From Lingula anatina (lineage: Eukaryota; Brachiopoda; Lingulata; Lingulida; Lingulidae): DNA of 25,048 nucleotides. Positions 10,101-19,150 of the stretch are shown here, one piece after another. How positions within the stretch are numbered: position 1 is the first letter of the stretch; every line of letters starts with the position of its first letter. Below the pieces are notes generated by a model that was given only the letters and a program-made list of their open reading frames with translations, was not told the origin of the DNA and ran no database searches. The position numbers and the translations under genes were made by a program. The stretch lies in assembly GCF_001039355.2 (NCBI RefSeq), contig NW_019774033.1:1-25048 (forward strand), in the 5' to 3' direction.

Positions 10101-11678
10101 ATGGAGGTGTTCTTAAAGATGGAGACTCACTGGTAGTTTGGAAAAAAATTGATTGAAAAAATAACAAGGTTACAGCAAAATGCAAATATTACTACTGTTA
10201 AGGGAACTACAAATGTCCTTAATTAGCATGAAATGCTTGGAGCAAGTGTTAATGAAAAATATAACAAGTTATGATAATTACTGAAAAAAAACTCTTAACA
10301 TTTTTTAATTGAGAATGATGCATTAGTTGTTTATATGCTTTTGGAAGACATTAACAACATTCCACATAACGGCAGTAGTTCTCAGTATTTTAAAAAGAGC
10401 AAGTGGAGGGCTTAATTACAATCTAAAGATAACATACCTGAAGACTGTAATCTTTGAGATGACTTTTGTCAGGTATTTACAATAGAGATGGAAGGCCATT
10501 GTTATCTTAATGCAGCAAATCATACTAAAGATAACTAGGTGGTCAGTCCATGTTGATTGCATTTAGAGTAAAGAAGTATTTGTATTAAATTACAATCAGT
10601 CGGTTTAATTTGCAGAGAGGGGAAAAGCATATTGCTCAGACACTTGACAACAATCAATTATATTACTAGTTGTTTCATATTAAAACACTAATTCTGCGAT
10701 GGATTTTATTATGCCTTTCACATTTTATGCTTTTTTCATGCAGTATGAAATGGTCATTTAGTTAATGTTATTTTATTTTTCATTTACCAGAAAATACAGC
10801 AGAAAGAGAAGTTTTTGAAGAAACTGGAATAAGAGCAAGTATGTCAAAATTTCACAAAAAAATATAGAATTGGAATTTGCTGAATATTTTGCCTTTAAAA
10901 GGATACCTCATATTCAATTAGAGAAGCTCATTTTTAAAATGAGAAGAATGATTTTATGAAATAAACTATTGGTCTTAATTGATCAGTCCAACTCTGCAGG
11001 GATTCTAGCTGAATATAATGATTAACACGCCCCCACCTGGCATTAAGTAGAATACAGAAAAGCTAGTGATTATACGAGCATGTTGCAAACAGCAGGAGGC
11101 GTGTTAATCTTACAAACTGATTGCATTCAGTAAGAATCCTTGCTGAGTTGGATTGATCTATGTAAAACTATAGTTTTATTGGGAATGTGCCCTCAAGTAC
11201 CCGTAATATATTAATAGCGTTCAAGAGTACCAAATTTATTTATGAACAACGGAGTGTCCTAGCTTACACTTTAATTTTATCATTTACAATTGAAGTATTC
11301 AAAACTAACATTCTTTACGTTATCTTATTCCATGCTTAAATTTTAGAGTACCAGAGCATTCTTACCATGAGACAGCATCATGACCACCCTTCAGCCTTTG
11401 GGCGCTCTGACATCTACATCATCTGTCGCCTCTCGCCTGAGACATACGACCTTCACCCCTGCTCTACTGAGATCTCGGCCTGCCAGTGGATGCATGTGAA
11501 AGAACTTCTGTCACACGAGGATACCTCATCACTCACTAAAACTCTGTGTAAACTGGCTCTTTATGGACTTGAAGAAGGTTTTCATAAGGTGGACATTTCC
11601 TCTGAGATACATGAGTCTATATACCAAGGTTACCAGTTTAAACTGTTTCATAGGCCACTGCCAAAGAAGTGGAGTTGA
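4157..11678 (+). CDS. NUDT6: NUDT6-type Nudix hydrolase, six coding exons, 312 aa
   Basis: Spliced CDS: exons 4157-4397, 4576-4782, 5529-5587, 6224-6275, 10791-10838 and 11347-11678. All boundaries are GT-AG, phases agree, and the stop is TGA. The length matches human NUDT6 (316 aa). The first 40 residues are basic, with Arg/Lys/Ser and almost no acidic residue, which suggests mitochondrial import (inference). The NUDT6-specific N-terminal domain spans about residues 50-145. The Nudix domain follows, with the full box G178-x5-E184-x7-R192-E193-V-F-E196-E197-T-G199-I, so the metal-binding glutamates are present and catalysis on a nucleoside-diphosphate-linked substrate is expected; the substrate is unknown. 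The C-terminal AFGRSDIYIICRL stretch is typical of the subfamily. Intron 4 (6276-10790) cuts the Nudix box between Ile186 and Glu187. The start ATG is followed by a second ATG, and no in-frame upstream start is evident. Confidence 0.95.
4783..5528 (+). other. NUDT6 intron 2, no further feature seen
   Basis: A 746-base AT-rich intron with donor CAG|GTACAG and acceptor TTGTCTCAG. A weak near-inverted pair of related sequences around 5378-5400 and 5430-5455 (CATCTTTAACTGCACT and AGTGCAGTTGAAGATTG) could fold into a hairpin of about 15 bp. No ORF, RNA gene or mobile element is recognised. Confidence 0.6.
5626..5881. mobile_element. Foldback/MITE-like element, copy A, in NUDT6 intron 3
   Basis: About 255 bp made almost wholly of an imperfect inverted repeat. 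The left arm begins near GACCCCATTCCCATAGATA and runs through CAACTCTGTGGGGAC to CTGAATGACACACC. The right arm read in reverse gives GGCCCCATTCCCACAGATA, CAACTCTGCAGGGAC and CTGAATGATACACC. The arms are about 105 bases long around a central segment of about 60 bases. No coding capacity is visible. A related copy in the opposite orientation lies at about 10964-11196. Exact ends and target duplication are not clear. Confidence 0.8.
7404..7409 (-). terminator. AATAAA poly(A) signal just past the nested ORF
   Basis: AATAAA on the minus strand lies about 20 bases after the TGA of the 232-aa antisense ORF. The spacing would give a very short 3' UTR. In AT-rich DNA the hexamer is common, so the support comes from position rather than from the motif alone. 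Confidence 0.4.
7429..8127 (-). CDS. Nested antisense ORF, 232 aa, BTB/BACK-like segment and acidic tail
   Basis: An uninterrupted ORF inside NUDT6 intron 4, on the opposite strand and less AT-rich than its surroundings. Residues about 97-165 (TLKDICEASLC, then FILGHRYNMQTLLRSCTEFI) resemble the helices that follow the BTB core in SPOP-like MATH-BTB proteins (LKVMCEDALC...ADLHSADQLK...FIN). That segment in relatives contributes to the BTB/BACK-side scaffold for cullin-3 ligases. The usual MATH and BTB core domains are absent. Residues 28-40 are Glu/Ser-rich, and about 190-225 form an Asp/Asn/Glu-rich low-complexity tail coded by GAT/AAT repeats. The start is uncertain: an acceptor-like TTTCAG|G at 8098 means this could be a terminal exon entered at about residue 12, with exons upstream (above 8127). 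It may be an intact intronless gene, a terminal exon, or a decayed fragment. Domain call is by eye only. Confidence 0.6.
   Translation of the reverse strand: MTDTMYLKPFQEKSQSFTQMKSLEDHSEKMESSEDEYEFNMEPLIDILVSVKHPDDYPPMQDFRANQVHKKSPRDKPNDKDFPGAVSEWAESPGGTLKDICEASLCETITKENISERFILGHRYNMQTLLRSCTEFISLNFMLIDKRDLYKIIINQGQVMALVENLVWLIEDLHHSNKNNGQSREKKESSTDGSNDDDNDDNDTDANYEEDNSTINSDTEENWEAETYDIIP
10964..11196. mobile_element. Foldback/MITE-like element, copy B, in NUDT6 intron 5
   Basis: The plus strand here matches the reverse complement of copy A: GATCAGTCCAACTCTGCAGG and GGCATTAAGTAGAATACAGA are shared with at most a few changes. The element again folds on itself, with CCAACTCTGCAGGGATTC (left) against CCAACTCAGCAAGGATTC (right, reversed), and GATTAACACGCC on both arms. 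The outer left end is worn, so the boundary there is approximate. No coding capacity is visible. Confidence 0.75.
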
Positions 11679-12725
11679 TGTGGCCTTTCTAAATGAAGGC
11701 TAAAGATTTTAGATCATTTGTTTTTGCTTCTCATCAAGGCCAGGATACTTTTTGTGTTTTGATGCTTTTTAATATTTTATAAAGATATAAAATTTTGTAA
11801 GTAAAATATATATATGTACATATATATTTTTTCCTTCACTCTGTCAAATATGATCTAGTCAGTTTGAAGTTTTAGTCTATGAAGGCATTTAAAAGAATAG
11901 TACAGAGTGCGAAGATTCATATGTGGCACACGTGAAAATGTATTCCTGTGCATGTGTCTAGCCATTTAAAACTGTTGAACGATGATACTGTATAAATGAT
12001 GCTTTGATGAAAGAACATCTCATTCAATGTGTATACATGTGTATACATGTGTATAAGAGCTCTTAAAATTACTGATTATGACAATAACTATGCGATATGC
12101 AAAGGGGGAATGGAAGTAGCATGTGTGGAAGGTGGGTCTCATGTCACAGGTTTTTATTTTTATTTATTTTTTATTATTTTTGTAAAGACAGGAAGTAAGT
12201 AATTACACGTCTTTGCTTTCTTCATTCCAAATTTGCCCATTAAATATGGCACAGGTGCTGATCTATTAAATGCCCCAATTTTTAGGACTCTTAGTGAGCG
12301 TGCCATTCCAACTCTTATTATAACTTGCTAGATCACTTCAAAAATGTATACATAGATAGATGTATGCTTTATCAAGAACTGTACATTCTTGGTATTATGA
12401 ATACTAAATTTTAACACTTTCACAAATTCAGGATTGCATATGTTTGTTTCAGTATTTTTTTCAATATGATGTAATGAGGGTGCATCTCCAAAATGCATGG
12501 TTTCTTTAAGTTCAAATTAATTATATACTTCCAAATATTTTATTTGGGTGTGGTGACTTAAAAAAATTGTTTTCACTGATGAAATTGGAGTTTCTACAAA
12601 TCATCTTGTGATAGTTTCCTTTATGAAATATGTAATCAGGTAGCACAAGTTATGATCATGTATTAAGCATTACCATATATGATAATCACAATAAAAAGTT
12701 AATGAATAAATGAATGCTTTGTTGT
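11679..12725 (+). other. NUDT6 3' UTR
   Basis: From the TGA stop to the paired AATAAA signals at 12690-12710, about 1.05 kb of AT-rich sequence without a competing ORF. It holds an AT palindrome centred on GTAC at about 11806-11829 and a short GTATACAT tandem at about 12030-12053, plus a U-rich run near 12152-12181. The end point is an estimate from the poly(A) signals. Confidence 0.65.
12690..12710 (+). terminator. Two AATAAA poly(A) signals of NUDT6
   Basis: AATAAA at 12690-12695 and again at 12705-12710, followed within 10-60 bases by GT-rich sequence (TTTGTTGTGCCTGGATGTGG, then GTATGTGGTGTGAG). This is the standard arrangement of hexamer and GU-rich downstream element, so cleavage is expected near 12720-12730. 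Confidence 0.7.
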
Positions 12726-13299
12726 GCCTGGATGTGGAAGCATATTGTACAGTATGTGGTGTGAGAGAGCTGTAATTTTTCAAATGCGATAGTTGAGATA
12801 TGAGCACATCATACAAGTACTGGTAGAGATTCTTTAAATCACATCTACTGCAATTTGCTATGGATACAGTGAGCAGTTCTAACTTCCTTGCAATAACATT
12901 GATTACACATTCATCCAGAATTTCTGAGAAAACTGAATTTGAATTTTGACTTTCTTATATCATTTCAGTTAAAAAACTTGCTGACAAGCTTTTTTTTTGA
13001 TAGATCAGCTAATTGGGTTAATTTCATTATCATCTCAGAATTAAACTCAAGATGTATATGTAACTTTTATAAATTTGTATTCTAGTCTTGAAAATAATTC
13101 AAAATTTCAAATTAATTTTCAGGAAAGGACCACAAGGGTGTTTATGATAATATTCCAGTATGTTTGAATTTGCACATTGGTAATCTCTTCAGTAGTTTCC
13201 TGCAGATTTCCATCTCTTTTGCAGTACAGCTTTGCATTAATAATTAACACATTTGGTCTAAATCAAATGGCATTACTAAATGAAGACAAAAACAAGGAA
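12726..13299. other. Spacer between convergent transcripts
   Basis: About 0.6 kb of AT-rich sequence between the inferred NUDT6 poly(A) site and the inferred end of a minus-strand transcript. No ORF, repeat or RNA gene is recognised. Confidence 0.4.
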
Positions 13300-13319
13300 A
13301 TACTTTTCAGATCAAAGCA

Positions 13320-13325
13320 TTTATT
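13320..13325 (-). terminator. AATAAA poly(A) signal of a minus-strand transcript
   Basis: The minus strand reads TGTAAATAAATGC, and about 25-45 bases further on carries a U-rich stretch (TTTCCTTGTTTTTGTCTTC), a good downstream element. A Pumilio-type TGTAAATA overlaps the hexamer. This is the best evidence that a minus-strand transcript ends here, facing NUDT6. Confidence 0.55.
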
Positions 13326-13884
13326 TACAAGCTAAAAGCACAAATAATTACAAAAATGAACAAACAAATCCCGATTAATATTATAATACTATTAATACTT
13401 AAGCTAAAAACAGAGACAAAGAGACAAATTTCACCAATTTACAGAAAATACATTTTAAGACATCCCACATGAAATACAAATATGTTGGTGTACTGATTGC
13501 TATAGCAACCAATGTAAATAAGCACCTTCTGAACCAGTGACTTGAAGGAAATTTCCCATATGGAACACGAACTAAATTTGCTTGATAGTGGCACTAAACT
13601 GAGTGTAAAGTTGGTCTCTTGAGAAAAATCAGAAAACTAATAGAAGATGGTTGAAATGCAACTTTGTCCAAAGCTAATTATATGTCATGAATCTCTCAAG
13701 ATAAGATAAACAATCTATTAGGAAAAGTTTGTTTTGTTACTTAAGCCTAAATACTGAAACAGGCAAGATGCACAAAATGTCAGCAGCAAGTTAACTCGGT
13801 CATCAATACTGATGATGTGAACACCACGTTTTGCTTCCATACAAACTAAGATGTGACCAATCTAAAATCTGACTTCCGTCCCTT

Positions 13885-13904
13885 AAAAAAAAAAAAAAAA
13901 AAAA
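13885..13904. repeat. Poly(A) run, 20 bases
   Basis: An uninterrupted run of A on the plus strand, with no obvious target duplication or upstream retroelement body. A minus-strand RNA would carry a U20 tract here. Confidence 0.85.
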
Positions 13905-15957
13905 CATCACATGGTTTCACAAAATGTCATGATCCAAGTAAATTCGTAAATTCTTACTGTACACTTTGTTGCAATGCTGTTTGGTAAAGATTTACCAATT
14001 TTGTCTATTACTCATGAATTTGACTCAGAATTCTACATTTTACTAAAAGCAGATGAAAATACCCTATTAATATAATTCTAATGCAATTACTACCCTAGAA
14101 TCTATTCTACCCTCAGTGTAAGTTGTGCAACCCAAGTTGTCTATCTTTGGCAAGAAATTAGCTGTATGTTACATTGGCTTCTGAATTGCAGGTGCCCTCC
14201 AAGTTCTGCAGCTGTCATTGTGATAGGTGAGACAAGCAATTACTGTTGTCAAGCTAAGCACAATGTTACAATAACCATTGTGATAGCAGTTGTACAATTG
14301 CATCCAATGTGACTTGTTGTGTGAAGCAGAGTTGGGAGAGCAGCTAACATATTCAGCTAAAAGTTTAAAAACCAAAACCAAATTATTGAAGTAAAAGCTA
14401 TCTATATGTATCTGAAATGTTTCTACATTTTCTAAACTACACACCTAACACTAGCTATTATGTACAGCTAATTGTCACCTGCAATTGTTGAAACACATCA
14501 TTATAAACTTCCACTTCAAGTACATGTACAGTACATTAAGATTTCAATTCATTCTTTACATTTAATGATTTACAACAATCACATATAAATACCAATCATT
14601 TAACAAAGACAAATTAAATATGTATATGATGACTACTCTACTTAAGTATAACTTCCAAGCTAACAAAGCCTTGCATGCATAAAAAGAAGCTTTAAAATAA
14701 AAGCTGGTTTCATATGACGAAGAGAAATCACTGTGATCGTCATCAAAGGTCAGGTGACACTCTGCATGGCATCATGGGATTGACTGTACAAGAAGGTCAT
14801 CTTGTGGAGTATGACGTACATCTTTTTTTTAAAGAGCACATGTCAAGTAAGTCAAATTCAGCCACTTATGCAAAGTGAGACTCCTTATATCCAATAAAAA
14901 AATTCTTTAATCAAAAGTTACTTTTTTATGAACTGCATCAGATCACAGGACATTCTTCTTCAAATCCAACCTGTTCTTTTTATTTAATCTTAATTATTTC
15001 AAATGATAACTGCACAAACAAAAATTGTAATGAGACATTTTCAACAGCATTATATGTGCTGTCAAATTAACAACATGAAAGTAACAGCTAAAACGGGGGC
15101 TACACACTGTGAAGGTTTAGAAAAGCAGTTCTATATCCCACTCCTAGTGTTATATTACCACTGAGATCTTAGAAAACTGGCTGAGAAATCTTTTCAGATT
15201 TTCTCCAAAGGGCGCACTCAGTACCATAATTACTCAAACTGGAAATAGGCTTACTACTGACTTCAGATCATATACTAACCACTTGACTCGGATATTCAAT
15301 TTCATGTTGACCAAGTCATCAGGTCATATGTAACTCTCTCTCCATTTTTTTTCTTGTTTAAGTAAACATGGTTTTTAAGGCCCCTTCAAGTACACTATGG
15401 CATCATGCGAGTGAATACCAAGGTCTAAGTTATAGTATGCACTTTTGAAGTGACAGGAATATTAAGCTACAATAGTGACAGCATTGAACACACTAATAGT
15501 TACAATATTTATGTATTTGGCCAGTGGCACAAATGTCGAGTTGTCACGAATGTAAAATTTATATGACAAGCTTACGATGGCATTATGAAACTTCACAACC
15601 AAAACAGTTCACTACACTGACAACAGAATAAAAAACAACACTTAACAGAACAATGTCATTACAAATAGTGTTACATCTAAAGATGGCAGCTTTAGGTTTC
15701 ACCTTTTTAAACACCGCTAATATGAGAATATACTGTCCTCCTGCACAAGCTAATTAACACAACTAAAATTCAACACAGATACATTTAAGCTAAAATATAT
15801 AATAATGTATTTACAGAAAGATGCAGCGTAAACTGTGCACAGCAAAGTTGCAAAATCTAAATAACAAATCCATAAAACAAACTGCTTAAATAACTATAAA
15901 CTGAAGCAAAACATTAAGGGTAACTATGCTTATATTCATAATCATACAAGATACAAA

Positions 15958-15979
15958 TATACATATATATATATATATA
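15958..15979. repeat. TA-rich microsatellite
   Basis: Alternating AT run (TATACATATATATATATATATA) with one interruption. No larger element surrounds it. Confidence 0.8.
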
Positions 15980-17165
15980 GATCATACTAAAAACTGTCAA
16001 GTTAAAGATATTTTGCAGAAGCTACTCCAATGATTACAAATATTAACATACATTTTAAAGCTACACACCAAAGTTTGTTAGAAAAAACAAAATCCAGTAT
16101 ACGCCATAACATGTCTAATATCTTGACTAAAATCTTGAATAGCAGTAATTTCTAATTACACTTATAAGGCACATTTCAATATGGAAAAAAAAATACGCTG
16201 GAGCAAAAGTGTGCAGTGCAGATCATACATGTATATCATTTTTAACTTCACACCCATTTTTATCACTAAAGGCAATCAAGCTTTGGTGTTTGTGTTGTTT
16301 TAGGGAGAACTGTGGGTGTTTTATGCAATTTTTCCATTAGAGATTTTTTTAGTCAAAATCAATTTCTTAAGGGGTCTGGCTGGCAAAAGTCAGGTAACAT
16401 TGCATTCCCCCTACTTGTGTGCAAATTAAATAAAGGTAAAACAAGGCATTGGTATCTAGAAGATGGTGATATTGAGCTGGGCAGGTGTGCTACACAGTTA
16501 CATCTACCTGAATGTCAGGTAATACCTGTGTATATGCATAGTTGAGCACTAGATTGAGACTATGATATGATATTGAGCAATTTTCAATATTCTTTTTTTT
16601 AAATCTATTTTTTTTTCTAATTGGCAATCAAAATATAGATTTACTAGAAATGTATATCTAATTTGTCTACAAATGACAGGCTATTCATTAAGCATGTAAA
16701 TGGGATGATTGAGATTCTTAATCCATATACCAATGTGAGCATTGACTACCTTGGACTGACTTTCAGGGGCAACCAGTGTCATAGTACTTAATCTGATGCA
16801 TAGAAAGGACACCTATGTAAATGTGATGGCTGGAAGGGGAGATGAGAAAACAACTGTGTCGTGTTTAAACAATACACAATAAAACAGTCCCCAGTTTTTT
16901 TTTTTTTTCGGAATCAGCAGTTATATATACATTGAGTGATCTGGTGTTGACAGAATGGGTGACAGAAAATGATGCCAGTGACATAACGGTGAGAGTGTGC
17001 GTAACTGTACAGAGTGGAAGACATGGGTGTCGTTGAAGCTCATACTCTTGCTTGAAAAAGCATTTATCATGCAATGAGTAACGAAATACTTCACAAATTA
17101 CAATACTATGAAATCTGGGCACTATACAGGTGTAAGTTTATGGCAAATCAAGTCTAAAGATGCAA

Positions 17166-17219
17166 TACTTTCAGAGAAGCCCTTGACGAGGACTTGGAGA
17201 TCAGAGAGGGGGAGACTTT
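17166..17219 (-). other. GC-richer island, possible 54-base minus-strand exon
   Basis: The minus strand shows a pyrimidine-rich tract ending TTTCCTCAG, then 54 bases open in a single frame (AKVSPSLISKSSSRASLK), then GTATTG. The other two frames stop early. The length is a multiple of three and the base composition stands out from its surroundings, as expected for a cassette exon. The plus strand is also open for a short Glu-rich peptide, which weakens the case. It could equally be a conserved UTR element. Confidence 0.22.
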
Positions 17220-17603
17220 AGCCTGAGGAAATGTTCTATGGAGAAAATATATTGCCTAAATTTAACCACCTTAATTTACAACTTCATCAACAATATGAAA
17301 TTCCCCATAAAACACCAATGTACATTCTTGATGAATGTTTTAATCATAAAATGCACATTATTAAAGGTGAGTTGAAGAGTGTCAAGGAATACCAACCACT
17401 GCTGGATTATTTCCTACCAATCTCCTTGAAGCATTTGTTTCAAATCTAAAAACATTTCAAAAGAGGAAAGTGTCTTGTGTCAGCATATAGCTTTGGCCAT
17501 GTCTTATTCTATGAAAAACTTAGACTTGAATACAGACAAAGTTCTCTTACAAAATGCAGTTATTTTTAATAAAAGGCACTACAATGCCATTCACAATTAA
17601 ACA

Positions 17604-17609
17604 TTTATT
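17604..17609 (-). terminator. Possible internal AATAAA signal on the minus strand
   Basis: AATAAATG on the minus strand, a candidate for alternative, more proximal polyadenylation of the putative long 3' UTR. The downstream sequence is only moderately U-rich. Confidence 0.25.
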
Positions 17610-17683
17610 TGATTGAAAACACAAAAAGCACCCTGAATGCCAACAAATATGCAAATGATAGCAGTACATCAAAAACTTTTTTC

Positions 17684-17744
17684 AAAAAAAAAAAAATAAT
17701 AATAATAATAATAAAATAAATAAATAAAATAAATAAATAAATAA
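17684..17744. repeat. Compound A-rich microsatellite
   Basis: A poly(A) run passes into (AAT)n and then (AAAT)n units, about 61 bases in all. This is simple-sequence expansion, possibly seeded by an A-tract. Confidence 0.9.
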
Positions 17745-17830
17745 GAAAAATTATTAGCATGTTATGTATCTATGAGGTGCAACTTCTAATTTGTAAAATT
17801 TAGTGATATTACTTATCATTAGACATTAAT

Positions 17831-17905
17831 ACACACACACACACAGATAAATGGGTATTTTTAAGAAACACTGTGCCCTTTAGTCATGTGGTAAAAAAAA
17901 AAAAA
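17831..17905. repeat. Short (AC)n and poly(A) microsatellites
   Basis: (AC)7 at 17831-17844 and a 13-base A run at 17893-17905. Neither is associated with a recognisable mobile element. Confidence 0.8.
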
Positions 17906-19150
17906 GTTACATAAAGTCATCCATCTTATACTATCCTATAGAGTACACTTTTACATCCATTTTGATTTGGATGCTCTGCCAGACAATGAACAATTAACAA
18001 AACTACAAACCACAGAGCTGCCAGAGGAATAATTATTTCCTTAACAGCTACAATGTACAGGAGACAATTTAATACTAAATCAATATCAATTTGAAGGAGC
18101 ACATGACATACATGCGTAATCTGTAGCTTTTAGCTAAAAAGCAAACTGAGGTGATGAATCACTAGGAACAATTCACTTCCGTTAAAAGGTCCAGGACTTG
18201 CGTGACTTGATTGTTCAAAGTTCAGTGAATTCAGGCAGTGACAGAAGCAAATTAAAACCACACAAAGGAGAAAAAACTCCTTTTGTTCTTTTCAAAGAAG
18301 TAGGACATTTACTCATCATTTAATTGGTGATGCTGGTTCAGTAATATAATACATAACCTTTAAATGGCACACATATGTTCTCCTCTAGTTACACATGGAG
18401 TGCAGTGGCAGACAAATCATTAGCTGGAAAATCGGATTCTTGCCCTGATATGTATAGATTATTGGTGGCGGGATTAAGCAGCAAGATTATCCAAGAACAG
18501 ATATCATGCACTTACCACATTTTTAGTTGTCTAGAGTGAATTAGTGAATTACACAACAACCCCAAGTTAATGGTGAATAATTTGATCTGTGCAGGGAAAT
18601 GATGGTCGTTGGGTTGAGCAGTCGGTCTAAAGAAAACTTTAGGATGAGGTGGAGTGTGTTAGTTGTGACATTCTGCTTTGTGCAATAAGAAAAATTCTAT
18701 CCCCAACTTCTTCACTACGAACAGCAAACATTAATCTCTTTGGTAATTTCACCATTGTAGACAAATATATCTTTTTCTTACCCAATATTTTTAGCTCCTG
18801 TACTAGCACAGGTGGTGAGATTGTCAGCAACTTTAAGTGCGTGTGACAAGAAATTGCATTTGTATATAAGCACAACTTTGGTGTTCAAGGCACTACGTGA
18901 AATGTCAAAGAATGACCACACAGACTGGCAAACATACACACAAATAGCACCAAATCTATAATACCATTTAATTCAAAAGCTATTTCGATGATAGCATGAG
19001 GTTATAGCTCATTATCTAAAAAGTCATCTAATCTGGAAAAGTGTAGGCTGATGACCCATGGTAAGACTACTTAGGACAAAGGAAGCAGGCTACATATGCT
19101 CCAACCACAAGCTGATGAGTAAACTGAAGATTTCAATAACCTGGGGTGGT

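Larger units (their letters stand above)
6276..10790 (+). other. NUDT6 intron 4 (4.5 kb), host of an antisense ORF
   Basis: The donor is ATAG|GTAAGAC and the acceptor is CATTTACCAG. This is by far the longest intron of the gene. Apart from the antisense ORF at 7429-8127, stretches 6276-7400 and 8130-10790 are AT-rich and show no gene I can support. They contain a short TA-rich run near 6596-6612 and a small inverted repeat at about 8254-8272 (CTTCATTTGCTAAATGAAG). A minus-strand ORF pair at 9879-10185 follows an acceptor-like site but matches nothing recognisable. Confidence 0.7.
13300..19150 (-). other. Putative long 3' UTR of a minus-strand gene
   Basis: Nearly 6 kb without a supportable coding gene. 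It is mostly A-rich on the plus strand, hence U-rich in a minus-strand RNA, and ends at a strong minus-strand poly(A) signal. Pumilio-type TGTANATA sites appear on the minus strand at 13322-13329, 15808-15815 and 16924-16931. Matches to GTGCCTT, the conserved miR-124 seed target, lie at 16166-16172, 17573-17579 and 18887-18893. Short ORFs on both strands look random. It could instead be intronic; the parent coding sequence lies outside the window or in short exons I cannot prove. Confidence 0.4.

Noticed and set aside
9879-10185. Two overlapping minus-strand ORFs in NUDT6 intron 4, the longer one opening at an acceptor-like CTACCAG (10130-10136).
   Set aside because: Both frames give plausible-looking peptides but neither matches a family I recognise, and the MATH domain that could precede the nested BACK-like ORF is not evident. 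No paired donor in a supported phase.
11806-11829. AT palindrome centred on GTAC in the NUDT6 3' UTR.
   Set aside because: Alternating AT sequence is self-complementary by nature; no evidence of a functional hairpin.
16312-16545. Plus-strand 77-aa ORF with a fairly protein-like composition.
   Set aside because: No family recognised, no supporting splice or poly(A) context on the plus strand, and it lies in the region read as minus-strand UTR.
18600-18650. Possible tRNA A-box-like sequence (GAGCAGTCGGT).
   Set aside because: The A-box consensus is not fully met and no B box follows at the right distance; no cloverleaf can be drawn.
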